Below are positions 8,813 to 17,178 of a stretch of DNA of 64,000 nucleotides, piece by piece. The notes beneath the pieces are model-generated. The model was not told the origin of the DNA. It saw only the letters and a list, made by a program, of their open reading frames with translations, and ran no database searches. How positions within the stretch are numbered: the first letter of the stretch is position 1; every line of letters begins with the position of its first letter. Source of the DNA: Chamaesiphon sp041738715 (lineage in GTDB: Bacteria; Cyanobacteriota; Cyanobacteriia; Cyanobacteriales; Chamaesiphonaceae). A program made the position numbers and the translations under genes. The stretch spans positions 62,001 to 126,000 of the forward strand of contig JBGSPI010000139.1 in assembly GCA_041738715.1 (NCBI GenBank), in the 5' to 3' direction.

Positions 8813-10186
8813 TTATTGTTTTGGTTGAGCTACAGGTGTCGTAGGCTTACTGGCATCGGCAATATCCACCTTGTCAACGGTTTTCAGCGTACCATCGGGC
8901 TGAACTGCCCAAATATCATAAGCCCCGATCACATCACCTTGGGCATCGAGATCGACATTCCCACTGGCACCTTGGTAATTGATTTTCTTGCCAGCTTTGA
9001 GCATCGTTAGTGCTTGACACAGATCGGAGACTTCCTCGCCAGAGCCACCCGCAACTTCGCGAATTTTGCTCTGAATCCCTTCTCCCGTATTAGTTTTAGC
9101 TGCTTCCGCCGCCAACATTAATAAAGCCGCAGCATCCCAAGAGTGCTGAAGATAGGCTGTAAGGGGTTTTCCAGTTGCCGACCACTTCTGATTAAAGTCT
9201 TCTAGAGCCTTGCCATGTGCTCCAGGCACGGTACCGATCGCCCCGTCGATGATAAATTTGCCGTCCGCAGTTTTTCCGACCTGTTCGGGAAACTTAGGCG
9301 AGTAAGCACCATCGGGTAACATAATCGTCACGCCTTTGCTCAAACCTTGTTCGTAGGCATCTTTGAGTAGGATCGAACCACTTTCAGGATAAACGATCGC
9401 GGCGAGGGCTTGGGGTTTATCTTTTAGTGCTTCTTTAACTTCCGATGTGAAACTGGCACCTTTGGCATCATAGCGGGTGGGTTTGGCTTCATTTACCACT
9501 TTACCACCCAGTTTTTTGAAGGCGGCGACAAATTGCTGTTCAAAACCGACACCATAGTCATTATTAATTGCGATCGTGGCGGCTGTTTTAAACCCTTTTT
9601 TAATCGCTAATTGAGCCATTGCTTGGGCTTGATAGGTATCTGGTGGAGCCGTCCGCGCCCAATATCCCTGATACACGCCTTTTTTCGCCCGTTCTGTAAA
9701 TGCGGGGCTAGTACTTCCAGGGGAAACGATCATCACCTTGTTTTTGGCAGCGATATCCGCCGCAGCCGTAGAAACACTGCTCCCAAATGCACCAACTACC
9801 CCAGCAACTTTATCGATCGAGGTCAGTTTGGTCATTGCCGTTGCACCCGCGCTCGGATCGCTTTGATCGTCTTCGGAGATGAGGGTGACTGGTTCGCCAT
9901 TGATGCCACCACAACCATTGACAGTATCTACTGCCATTTTAATTGCCGTTGGTAGCGGTTGAGCGATCGAGGCGATATCGCCAGTATTGGATAAGAGAGA
10001 GCCGATTTTTAAGCCTTTACCGCTTGCGCTAGTGGTGGGTGTAGATCCACCTGTTTGATTGGCATCTGGCGTACAACTAGTCGTGATTATCCCTGTAACT
10101 GCGGTTAATAATGCCATCACCAGAGCTAGTCTGGGCTTCATGGGTCGATTCTCTGTCAGAGACGCTTTGCGAACGAATTTAGTCAT
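8813..10186 (-). CDS. Branched-chain amino-acid-type ABC substrate-binding lipoprotein
   Basis: 457 residues from the ATG at 10186. A longer frame reaches 10357, but its extra part covers the CRISPR-like repeat, while GAGGAG stands about 14 bases before 10186. A signal sequence ends in lipobox TTSC (Cys38), so the protein is probably a lipid-anchored periplasmic receptor. The Peripla_BP_6 (LivJ-like) fold follows, with KIGSLLSNTGDIASI, NGCGGINGEPVTLISEDDQS and VIVSPGSTSPAF-like segments. Substrates of relatives are amino acids, amides or urea; this one is unknown. No permease or ATPase gene is adjacent. Confidence 0.88.
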   Translation of the reverse strand: MTKFVRKASLTENRPMKPRLALVMALLTAVTGIITTSCTPDANQTGGSTPTTSASGKGLKIGSLLSNTGDIASIAQPLPTAIKMAVDTVNGCGGINGEPVTLISEDDQSDPSAGATAMTKLTSIDKVAGVVGAFGSSVSTAAADIAAKNKVMIVSPGSTSPAFTERAKKGVYQGYWARTAPPDTYQAQAMAQLAIKKGFKTAATIAINNDYGVGFEQQFVAAFKKLGGKVVNEAKPTRYDAKGASFTSEVKEALKDKPQALAAIVYPESGSILLKDAYEQGLSKGVTIMLPDGAYSPKFPEQVGKTADGKFIIDGAIGTVPGAHGKALEDFNQKWSATGKPLTAYLQHSWDAAALLMLAAEAAKTNTGEGIQSKIREVAGGSGEEVSDLCQALTMLKAGKKINYQGASGNVDLDAQGDVIGAYDIWAVQPDGTLKTVDKVDIADASKPTTPVAQPKQ

Positions 10187-10350
10187 AGTTTTGGTAGAAC
10201 TCCTCACACAAATGTGGAATATCAACCTGTGGGGTGAAATATTTCCATATATGCCAGATGGTATCACTTTTAGCTGGACTAGCAAGTTGTTTTGGAAGCG
10301 CAGAGGATAAAATGAGTAGTTAATCGACTTCAGGACGCGAACGCCTAGCA

Positions 10351-10463
10351 GTTTCAATCGTGGGTGGTTGAGGAACGAAGCAAATAACTCCTAATATTTT
10401 TAGAATGGGCAATCCAATCAAGGATGGAGTTTCAATCTTGGGTGGTTGAGGAACGAAGCAAAT
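10351..10463 (-). CRISPR. Two-repeat CRISPR-like unit
   Basis: Two 35-base direct repeats (10351-10385 and 10429-10463) differ at one base and flank a 43-base unique spacer (10386-10428). Counting shared flanking A residues, the repeat could be 37 bases with a 41-base spacer. On the minus strand the repeat ends in GATTGAAAC, the usual 3-prime end of many cyanobacterial CRISPR repeats. No cas genes occur in the window and no longer array is present. It may be an orphan or degenerate array, or a chance dispersed repeat. Confidence 0.55.
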
Positions 10464-10540
10464 ATCCCGATCTTAAAGATGTAATGCGATCGGTGGTTAG
10501 ATTCGAGCCGCTGTTCGTTTCGCTCAGTAGTCCCAACAAT

Positions 10541-10918
10541 TTAAACAGATTCATCCTGTTGCCTCCAAGTTCGCCATGCAGCCTTGACACCTACCCACAC
10601 ACTACGAGTATTAGTTTGAACAGTTCCAGCCTGTTTTTTGACCTCAATCAGAGTGCGATCGACTTGCTTAACTACCGCTGAGGCATTTTGGACTCCCTGG
10701 GTAACTTCATCACTGAGATCGCTTAATTCTAATCCGGTGAGTCTAATCGCTTCAAGGGTGGGCGGTAATTCTCGATCGAGCCTATCGAATAATTTTTCAG
10801 CACTCCTGGCTGCCCGCGACAAATCCTGAATTGCTGGAAATGCAGCAACCAATAGTGCTGTCACGCTGACAGCGACAAGCAGGACTGAGCAGCCTAGGAG
10901 GAGAACAGGATCTATCAA
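10541..10918 (-). CDS. DUF948 family membrane-anchored protein
   Basis: 125 residues. One N-terminal transmembrane helix (about 4-30) is followed by an amphipathic helical region with DLSRAARSAEKLFDRLDREL and VKQVDRTLIEVKKQAG, typical of DUF948. The YtxH gene lies 66 bases upstream on the same strand; DUF948 and YtxH proteins often occur together. Both are small membrane-associated proteins linked to stress in other bacteria, but no biochemical role is established. Confidence 0.75.
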   Translation of the reverse strand: MIDPVLLLGCSVLLVAVSVTALLVAAFPAIQDLSRAARSAEKLFDRLDRELPPTLEAIRLTGLELSDLSDEVTQGVQNASAVVKQVDRTLIEVKKQAGTVQTNTRSVWVGVKAAWRTWRQQDESV

Positions 10919-10984
10919 GGTTAAGAAAAAGGGAAAAAACAGGATGTTTGCGTTTTAATGCGATTAAGCCTAACCCCACTGAAT

Positions 10985-11329
10985 TTACTCAGATTGATCG
11001 ATATTAGAACTGGGGTTGAGGTCGGGAATGGGTTGGCTGTCGATCTGTCGAACAGATTTACTAGCAACAATTCCAGCCGAAATTGCTGTTGAGAGTCGAT
11101 CGAGAGTATCATGCCAATTATCGGCAGTTGCCGTCGAGAGTCGATCGGCCTGAAATTTAACACTACTAGAAATATCTTCAGCCATTTGAGGGATAGCGGT
11201 GGCGGTCTTTTTCAACAACCTGCGGGTATCTTGACCTTTGCGTGGAGCCGTAAGCAAACCAGCGATAGCACCAATTGCCGCCCCTAGAATTACCCCACCG
11301 ATAAATTTGCCCCGATTATTATCTGCCAT
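10985..11329 (-). CDS. YtxH-domain membrane protein
   Basis: 114 residues. The N-terminal Gly-rich transmembrane segment GGVILGAAIGAIAGLLTAP (11-29), followed by RKGQDTRRLLKK, is the diagnostic YtxH signature. The remainder is helical and polar. It is probably co-transcribed with the DUF948 gene downstream. YtxH proteins are named after a Bacillus stress protein; function is unknown. Confidence 0.8.
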   Translation of the reverse strand: MADNNRGKFIGGVILGAAIGAIAGLLTAPRKGQDTRRLLKKTATAIPQMAEDISSSVKFQADRLSTATADNWHDTLDRLSTAISAGIVASKSVRQIDSQPIPDLNPSSNIDQSE

Positions 11330-11456
11330 AGCCCGATATTACTCAACCGATTGCATTATTTTAGATCGAATTCCGCCGCTTCCGGCATTCTGGTCAAGAT
11401 CTCCACTTAAATAATCAATAACTTGCTAGAGCTAGCACTAGATTGCCAATCTCAAA

Positions 11457-12635
11457 TTAACGATTAATTTTCTCCGAATTAGTATCCGATTTAGTAGTTG
11501 TCTGTTCGGGTAATTTTTCCTTGTCATCAACTATCGACGGATTGGAATTATCTGCCACTGCCCGCAGTCTCTGCCAGACTGTCATCAGCAGCAAAAGGGT
11601 AATACCCACGGCTGTCAACAATATTGCCATCGGCTTAGTCCCCTGTAACCGCATCGCAATAATATCTGCGGCGAGAGTCACCCCCCATAAAATAACTGCT
11701 GAATGTCGTTGGGAAAATCCTTGGGCTAATAAGCGATGGTGGAGGTGATCTCTACCTGGAGTACTGAGGGGATTTTGACCAGATAGTAACCTACGAATAA
11801 TTACTTGGCTAGTATCCACCACTGGAACGAGTAGCAACATAATCGTGGGCACTAGTGAGGTGACTGTTGTAACCTTGAAATCACCAAGAATACTTGTAGC
11901 TGCCAATACATAGCCCAAGAAATAAGCTCCGGCATCGCCCATAATAATTCGTGATGGGTAATAGTTGTGTCGGAGGAAACCCAATGCCGCACCCCCTAAC
12001 CCAGCAGAAATAAGTGTTGCGGCGGCTCTAGTTTCCACTTGCGCAGAAGCAGCTAGGAGACTCATCGCCGTAATAAAACTAATACCTCCCGCCAACCCAT
12101 CCATGCCATCCATCAGATTAACGGCATTGGTAATCCCCACGATCCAGAATACTGTAATCAGAATTGATAAGATCTCATCGATCGGTGCCCCAAAGTAAAC
12201 AAGATGAATTTGAATTTTGCACACTACCAACAATAATGCTGTCAAAATCTGGACGATGAGCCGGAATATCGGCGGCAGCCCAAACTGATCGTCAATAAAT
12301 CCGACGATCACTAGGATCGATCCACCGAGTAGAATGGCTAAGATAGCTACTTGAACTTTTGCCAACACGAATGGCGACAGGCAGCCAGCTAAGATGATTG
12401 CCGCCAGCACTCCAGTATAAATTGCCAATCCGCCAGCATTCGCCAACGGTTCCTGATTGAGCCGACGCGCATTGGGTTGATCTGCCCAGCCAACTTTGAG
12501 GGCAAAAGTTCGCACCTTGGGAATAAACAGGTAAGTCACCATCCATGCGAACATGAAAGTTAGTACTACGGCTAACCATCCCCACCCCTGCGGATCGGCA
12601 ACACCGATCGAATTCATGAAACTGTTAAAAGTCAT
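11457..12635 (-). CDS. WecA/TagO-like undecaprenyl-phosphate sugar-1-phosphate transferase
   Basis: 392 residues with about ten to eleven membrane helices. Family motifs are all present: GFIDDQFGL (112-120), NAVNLMDGMDGLAGG (170-184), MGDAGAYFLG (232-241) and PGRDHLHHRL (293-302). These form the Mg and nucleotide-sugar site of the MraY/WecA superfamily. The HLHH pattern points to the WecA/TagO branch (UDP-GlcNAc or similar to lipid carrier) rather than MraY. The product would start an O-antigen, wall-polymer or exopolysaccharide. A charged cytosolic tail ends the protein. Confidence 0.9.
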   Translation of the reverse strand: MTFNSFMNSIGVADPQGWGWLAVVLTFMFAWMVTYLFIPKVRTFALKVGWADQPNARRLNQEPLANAGGLAIYTGVLAAIILAGCLSPFVLAKVQVAILAILLGGSILVIVGFIDDQFGLPPIFRLIVQILTALLLVVCKIQIHLVYFGAPIDEILSILITVFWIVGITNAVNLMDGMDGLAGGISFITAMSLLAASAQVETRAAATLISAGLGGAALGFLRHNYYPSRIIMGDAGAYFLGYVLAATSILGDFKVTTVTSLVPTIMLLLVPVVDTSQVIIRRLLSGQNPLSTPGRDHLHHRLLAQGFSQRHSAVILWGVTLAADIIAMRLQGTKPMAILLTAVGITLLLLMTVWQRLRAVADNSNPSIVDDKEKLPEQTTTKSDTNSEKINR

Positions 12636-12652
12636 GCAGATGCCTGTCTAAA

Positions 12653-13096
12653 TCAATCGTGTTTGTGTTGATGCGCGTGAGTTGTCTGGCATTTTGGGAG
12701 ATCTTCAATTGATTGTGAGGGAAGGCAACTCGCACACACACCGAAAAATTCTAGTGTGTGATAGTAAATTTTAAACTGATGGAGTGCCTCAAGTCTGTTT
12801 TCTAAATGTTCGACTGGACATTCATCAATCGCGATTGATTTGCCACACTGCAAACAGGTTAGATGATGCCGATCGACCTGCACACAACTATATAATGATT
12901 CTCCGCTTGGTAGTGTTCGTCCTTGAATGCTTCCCTCTAATTTTAGACTTTCTAGCGATCGATAGACTGTTGCCAACCCCACCCCTCGATCGCGAGCACG
13001 CAGTTCAATATAAATATCTTGAGCGGAAATTGCCCGATCGAATTGCTTCAGAAGTTGTAAAATACGTTCTTGGCTGCGTGTACGCTCAGATTTCAT
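12653..13096 (-). CDS. Fur-family metalloregulator, probably Zur (FurB)
   Basis: 147 residues. A winged-helix DNA-binding domain (about 1-75, GLATVYRSLESLKLEG) is followed by a dimerisation domain with DRHHLTCLQCG and CASC. The two CxxC pairs (81-84, 121-124) make the structural zinc site. The tail THAHQHKHD is His-rich, as often seen in zinc-sensing members. Length and motifs fit cyanobacterial Zur (FurB) better than Fur/FurA or PerR, but this is inference. It lies 17 bases upstream of the WecA-like gene; regulation of that gene is not implied. Confidence 0.8.
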   Translation of the reverse strand: MKSERTRSQERILQLLKQFDRAISAQDIYIELRARDRGVGLATVYRSLESLKLEGSIQGRTLPSGESLYSCVQVDRHHLTCLQCGKSIAIDECPVEHLENRLEALHQFKIYYHTLEFFGVCASCLPSQSIEDLPKCQTTHAHQHKHD

Positions 13097-13268
13097 GGAA
13101 ATTATGAATTATGAATGATAATATTGCGAATGTTGATCGGCGTTGAGCATGTAGGATCGAAACATCAATAAACAGCCAAGCTAGGTACTAGTTTACAATT
13201 GGTTGAGGTGGATGGCATGAGTACAACCCCTGTATATAAATAAATTATCGCAAATTTGAGGGATTCCA

Positions 13269-13529
13269 TTGCAGCAAAAATATCACGCTCGGATCTATGT
13301 CACACTTCGCCCTTCTGTCCTTGATCCCGCAGGTACGGCGGTACAGTCTGGTTTGGAACACATGGGATACTCTGATGTCGAGAGTGTTCGCATCGGCAAA
13401 TATATCGAAGTCAACCTGAGTGCAACCGATGAAACTCAAGCACATCAACAATTAGACGAAATGTGCGATCGACTCTTTGCCAATCCGGTAATTGAAAATT
13501 ATCGGGTTGAGCTAGAGGGTAGGGGTTAG
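13269..13529 (+). CDS. purS: FGAM synthase small subunit PurS
   Basis: 86 residues with a TTG start at 13269. PurS bridges PurL and PurQ in phosphoribosylformylglycinamidine synthase, step four of purine synthesis. The sequence fits the ferredoxin-like PurS fold: ARIYVTLRPSVLDPAGTAV, GYSDVESVRIGKYIEV and the C-terminal LFANPVIENYRVEL. purQ follows on the same strand after about 100 bases, confirming the call. A repeat element fills the spacer. Confidence 0.93.
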   Translation: MQQKYHARIYVTLRPSVLDPAGTAVQSGLEHMGYSDVESVRIGKYIEVNLSATDETQAHQQLDEMCDRLFANPVIENYRVELEGRG

Positions 13530-13567
13530 GCTTTAGGCTTTAGGCTTCCCACTCTCCCAACTCCCCA

Positions 13568-13597
13568 GTTCGACTCCGTTCACTGAGCTTGTCGAAG
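13568..13597. repeat. REP-like palindromic element
   Basis: TTCGAC (13569-13574) and GTCGAA (13591-13596) bracket CTCAGTGAACGG-type sequence on the minus strand. This matches a palindromic intergenic element seen in many bacterial genomes. It sits between purS and purQ and could form a hairpin in their shared transcript. Confidence 0.55.
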
Positions 13598-13632
13598 TGC
13601 CAACTCCCAACTCCCCTAACTCCCAACAGCTT

Positions 13633-14289
13633 GTGAAATTCGGTATTATCGTCTTCCCTGGTTCTAATTGCGATCGCGATGTGGTGTATGTCACCCGCGA
13701 TTTACTCGGACAACCGACGCGCACTATTTGGCATGAAGAGACAGATCTTCATGATGTCGATGTTGTCATCATTCCTGGCGGATTTAGTTATGGTGATTAT
13801 CTACGTTGCGGTGCGATCGCTAGATTTTCACCGATTATGCAACAAGTTGTTACCCATGCCGAGCAGGGTAAATATGTGTTAGGTATCTGCAATGGATTTC
13901 AGATCCTGACTGAAGCTGGGCTACTTCCAGGCGCATTAGTCCGCAATCGAGATCTCCACTTTATTTGTGATCGAGTCCCCCTGACTGTCGAGCGCACCGA
14001 TTTACCTTGGACTCAAGGTTACACTAATACTCCCACGATCGATCTGCCCATTGCCCATGGGGAAGGCTGTTACCATGCCGATTCTGACACAATCAGTGAG
14101 CTTGAAAGTAATGGTCAAATCCTGTTTCGCTATGCTGGCACCAATCCCAACGGCTCATTAAATAATATTGCCGGAATTTGTAATAAAACCAAAAATGTGT
14201 TAGGAATGATGCCCCACCCCGAACGCGCCGCCGATCCTCTCCTCGGCAACAGTGATGGACTTAATCTGTTTAAAAGTCTCGTGGGTTAG
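13633..14289 (+). CDS. purQ: FGAM synthase glutaminase subunit PurQ
   Basis: 218 residues from the GTG at 13633. The open frame extends to 13597, but family members begin with the equivalent of VKFGIIVFPGSNCDRD. It is a class I glutamine amidotransferase that supplies ammonia to PurL. The nucleophile Cys lies in GICNGFQIL, and the His/Glu of the triad in MPHPERA. Arg and Asp in NCDRD and GGFSYGDYLRCG are PurQ-specific. purL is not in the window. Confidence 0.96.
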   Translation: MKFGIIVFPGSNCDRDVVYVTRDLLGQPTRTIWHEETDLHDVDVVIIPGGFSYGDYLRCGAIARFSPIMQQVVTHAEQGKYVLGICNGFQILTEAGLLPGALVRNRDLHFICDRVPLTVERTDLPWTQGYTNTPTIDLPIAHGEGCYHADSDTISELESNGQILFRYAGTNPNGSLNNIAGICNKTKNVLGMMPHPERAADPLLGNSDGLNLFKSLVG

Positions 14290-14337
14290 GCTTTAGGACG
14301 CTTACATCCTATTTTTGCCCCTTTCCCCCGCACCCCT

Positions 14338-14754
14338 ATGAATACTGGTGAACTAGGCGAAGAAGTCGTCGCTCAATGGCTGCTGGCGCGTGGAGGTAAA
14401 ATCCTGCATCGTCGCTGGCAATGGCAAAGGGGCGAAATTGATTTGATTGCCATAGATGGTGAGACATTACTATTCATCGAAGTTAAAACTCGCAATCAGC
14501 GCAATTGGGATACTGATGGGCTTTTAGCGATTACCCATCAGAAACAAGCCAAAATCATCCGTACTGCGGAGCTATTTTTAGTCAAGCACCCACACTTAGA
14601 CGAATATCCCTGTCGCTTTGATGTAGCAATTGTTCGTCATCAAACAGCGCAACAAGCAATTGTTAATCCATATCTCCATCTTCTGACCGATCTCGGTAGC
14701 AATGAGTCCATGTTATTAGTTAATTATATTCCCGGTGCCTTTGATGGATTTTAA
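14338..14754 (+). CDS. YraN/UPF0102 nuclease-fold protein
   Basis: 138 residues. The N-terminus GELGEEVVAQWLLARGGKIL and the motifs RRWQWQRGEIDLIAIDG and LLFIEVKTR match UPF0102. The E-D-ExK arrangement (GEIDLI and FIEVKTR) is the active-site pattern of a restriction-endonuclease-like fold, so DNA processing is predicted, but no activity is established. It begins about 50 bases after purQ and may be part of the same transcript. Confidence 0.88.
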   Translation: MNTGELGEEVVAQWLLARGGKILHRRWQWQRGEIDLIAIDGETLLFIEVKTRNQRNWDTDGLLAITHQKQAKIIRTAELFLVKHPHLDEYPCRFDVAIVRHQTAQQAIVNPYLHLLTDLGSNESMLLVNYIPGAFDGF

Positions 14755-15062
14755 CCACGAACTTGTAGTGGTGGCAGTGAGATATTTTGATCGATCAAAC
14801 TGTGCCTGAAAATACTAAATCTAATAGATCAAAATCACACTTAAATATTCAGAATAAATCACTGATTTTGTTTCCGTGTATTTACTGTTGTCATCCCAGT
14901 CTCGATCGAGAGATCATGCAGATAGTCAATAAATCTCTATCTACTCAAGCGGTAGCTAAAGACTAAGCGATCGAAAAAATTGGATCGAAGCTTTCTTTCC
15001 GGAAATTGCTTTCTAGTGAGTGTAGTTGAGAGTAGATGAAAATTTGACTCAGGAGCACCACC
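14755..15062. other. Intergenic region upstream of the nitrogenase-C-terminus-family gene
   Basis: No gene is supported in these 308 bases. The palindrome TTGATCGATCAA lies near 14788. AGGAG at 15052-15056 provides a ribosome-binding site for the ATG at 15063. No clear promoter boxes were recognised. Confidence 0.4.
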
Positions 15063-15428
15063 ATGAATAGTTATCTCCTCAATACCACTAATATTTCTAC
15101 TATTATGGGTTCTAATTTTTCAGAGTTGGCAGTTCAGCCAATTAACCTCCATGTCACCAGGTTTCCTAAATTTGATATCTTTAAGCCCCTGCGTAACTGG
15201 TTGGATCATCTCAATGTTGCCAATCCCCAACTCGCTCACAAGCTTTGTCAAATGATCCCTGCCCAGTGTCCCTTTGAACGAGATCTAAAACTATTTGGAC
15301 ATACCCTACTGCATATTCCCCCGATGTGTAAACTCAACCCTGTCTACGAAGAAATTGTCGCCCTCCGCTTTAGAGCGATGTGTTATCTCGCTGATGAATG
15401 TGGTGAAGATATCAGTCAGTATTGCTGA
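15063..15428 (+). CDS. Small 'Mo-dependent nitrogenase C-terminus' family protein
   Basis: 121 residues, soluble. The core from about residue 40 shows LAHKLCQMIPAQCPFERD, HIPPMCKLNPVYEE and LRFRAMCYLADECGEDIS with conserved Cys residues. This matches a small cyanobacterial family annotated as Mo-dependent nitrogenase C-terminus. The name is historical: no nif genes occur here, and the family is also found in non-fixing species, so a nitrogenase role should not be assumed. The Cys pattern hints at metal or redox binding (inference). Confidence 0.75.
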   Translation: MNSYLLNTTNISTIMGSNFSELAVQPINLHVTRFPKFDIFKPLRNWLDHLNVANPQLAHKLCQMIPAQCPFERDLKLFGHTLLHIPPMCKLNPVYEEIVALRFRAMCYLADECGEDISQYC

Positions 15429-15589
15429 CTGGTAAGGTAGAGGGGATGAATATGCTAGGCGTGGGTTTAGATCATTGATTAAAACGCAGCCAGGAATTTG
15501 GATTAAAACCCGCCCACACAGGAAAAGGCATTTTATAGATCGATAGGACTTAGAATAGAGAGTCCAGCTTAAGATCGATCGACTGATAT

Positions 15590-17134
15590 ATGGCACAGCA
15601 ACAGCCCGAACAACACTCAACGCTCGCGGAGATTCGAGCAACGCGCCTAGAGAAAGCAGATAAACTCAGAGAGTTAGGGATGAATCCCTACGCCTATAAC
15701 TGGGTATCTACCCATCAAGCGGCTGAACTACAGGCAAAATACGCAGACTTAGCCAGTGGTGAAGAAGTAGATATCCCAGTCTCGATCGCCGGAAGAATTT
15801 TAGCACGGCGGGTAATGGGCAAATTAGCCTTTTTTAGCATTCAAGATGAGACGGGAACGATTCAGCTATATCTAAATAAGCAGCAGATTGAAGCAGGGAT
15901 GTCAGATGTCGTCGATCCCTTTGCCCATCTCAAACAGTTAACTGATGTGGGTGATATCATCGGCGTGAACGGGACAATTAAGCGGACAGAAAAAGGTGAA
16001 TTATCTATTCTCGTCAATGAGTATCTGATGTTGACGAAATCCCTCCTGCCGCTCCCAGATAAATGGCATGGCTTAACCGATGTCGCTAAACGCTACCGTC
16101 AAAGGTATGTGGATCTAATTGTCAATCCAGAAGTGCGAGATACGTTTAGAAAACGCTCTCTGATTACGGCGGGAATTCGACGATATCTAGAAGACTTGAA
16201 CTTCATCGAGATTGAAACTCCAGTCTTGCAATCAGAAGCAGGTGGTGCCGATGCCCGCCCATTTAATACTTATCACAATACGCTGGAAATGCCACTGTAT
16301 TTGCGGATTGCGACTGAGTTGCACCTCAAACGGTTGATCGTCGGGGGATTTGAGAAGGTCTTTGAATTGGGACGGATTTTCCGCAATGAAGGGGTGTCTA
16401 CTCGTCACAACCCCGAATTTACTAGCATTGAGGTTTATCAAGCCTATGCGGATTATGTGGATATGATGGCACTGACGGAAGGGATGATTACCACTGTGGC
16501 ACAGTCAGTGCTAGGTACATTGGAAATTAGCTATCAGGGCACACCGATTAGTCTGACTGCACCGTGGCGGCGGGTGACGATGAACGAGATCGTCAAGGAA
16601 GTGACAGGTTTAGATTTCAGCACTTTTGATTCACTAGAGACAGCCCAGACCGCCGTAAAATCTGTTGGGATTACTGGCTGTGATGACATCCAATCACTAG
16701 GAAAACTGCTGAATGAAATATTTGAACAAAAGTGCGAAACTACCCTAATACAGCCCACATTTGTCCTCGATTATCCCGTTGAAATCTCGCCCCTGGCGAA
16801 ACCACATCGATCGAAAGCTGGACTGGTGGAGCGGTTTGAACTTTTTGCCGTCGGGCGAGAATTGGCAAATAGTTTCTCGGAATTAACCGATCCTGTCGAT
16901 CAACGAGAACGGCTAGAATCCCAAGCGGCGCGGAAAGCTAGTGGAGATGTGGAAGCCCATGATGTGGATGAAGATTTCCTCACGGCTCTCGAACATGGAA
17001 TGCCCCCAACCGGCGGACTGGGGATTGGGATCGATCGATTGGTGATGCTGTTATGTGATTGTGCCAGTATTCGCGACGCGATTGCCTTTCCACTGTTGAA
17101 GCCGGAACCATCAGAACAATCCAGCGAAGATTAA
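15590..17134 (+). CDS. lysS: Class II lysyl-tRNA synthetase
   Basis: 514 residues. It charges tRNA-Lys in the cytoplasm. The N-terminal OB-fold anticodon-binding domain covers about 50-155 (GRILARRVMGKLAFFSIQD). The class II catalytic core follows. Motif 2 is FRNEGVSTRHNPEFTSIEVY and motif 3 is GGLGIGIDRLVMLL near the C-terminus. Length is normal for a bacterial LysRS. A 12-base perfect stem just after the stop probably terminates it and the convergent regulator gene. Confidence 0.97.
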   Translation: MAQQQPEQHSTLAEIRATRLEKADKLRELGMNPYAYNWVSTHQAAELQAKYADLASGEEVDIPVSIAGRILARRVMGKLAFFSIQDETGTIQLYLNKQQIEAGMSDVVDPFAHLKQLTDVGDIIGVNGTIKRTEKGELSILVNEYLMLTKSLLPLPDKWHGLTDVAKRYRQRYVDLIVNPEVRDTFRKRSLITAGIRRYLEDLNFIEIETPVLQSEAGGADARPFNTYHNTLEMPLYLRIATELHLKRLIVGGFEKVFELGRIFRNEGVSTRHNPEFTSIEVYQAYADYVDMMALTEGMITTVAQSVLGTLEISYQGTPISLTAPWRRVTMNEIVKEVTGLDFSTFDSLETAQTAVKSVGITGCDDIQSLGKLLNEIFEQKCETTLIQPTFVLDYPVEISPLAKPHRSKAGLVERFELFAVGRELANSFSELTDPVDQRERLESQAARKASGDVEAHDVDEDFLTALEHGMPPTGGLGIGIDRLVMLLCDCASIRDAIAFPLLKPEPSEQSSED

Positions 17135-17140
17135 TTACCG

Positions 17141-17175
17141 GAGGGAGTGTTATCTTGTAGGGCTAACACTCCCTC
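17141..17175. terminator. Bidirectional terminator between lysS and the nblR-like gene
   Basis: A perfect 12-base stem GAGGGAGTGTTA/TAACACTCCCTC with an 11-base loop lies exactly between the two convergent stops. T-rich sequence follows only loosely, so efficiency is uncertain. Confidence 0.7.
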
Positions 17176-17178
17176 TTA

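Noticed and set aside
10187..10357. 57-codon N-terminal extension of the binding protein
   Set aside because: It reads through the CRISPR-like repeat and lacks family similarity. The ATG at 10186 has a Shine-Dalgarno site and is followed by a normal lipoprotein signal.
15063..15428. Evidence for nitrogen fixation
   Set aside because: The family name mentions nitrogenase, but the protein is a small stand-alone homologue and no nif genes are present.
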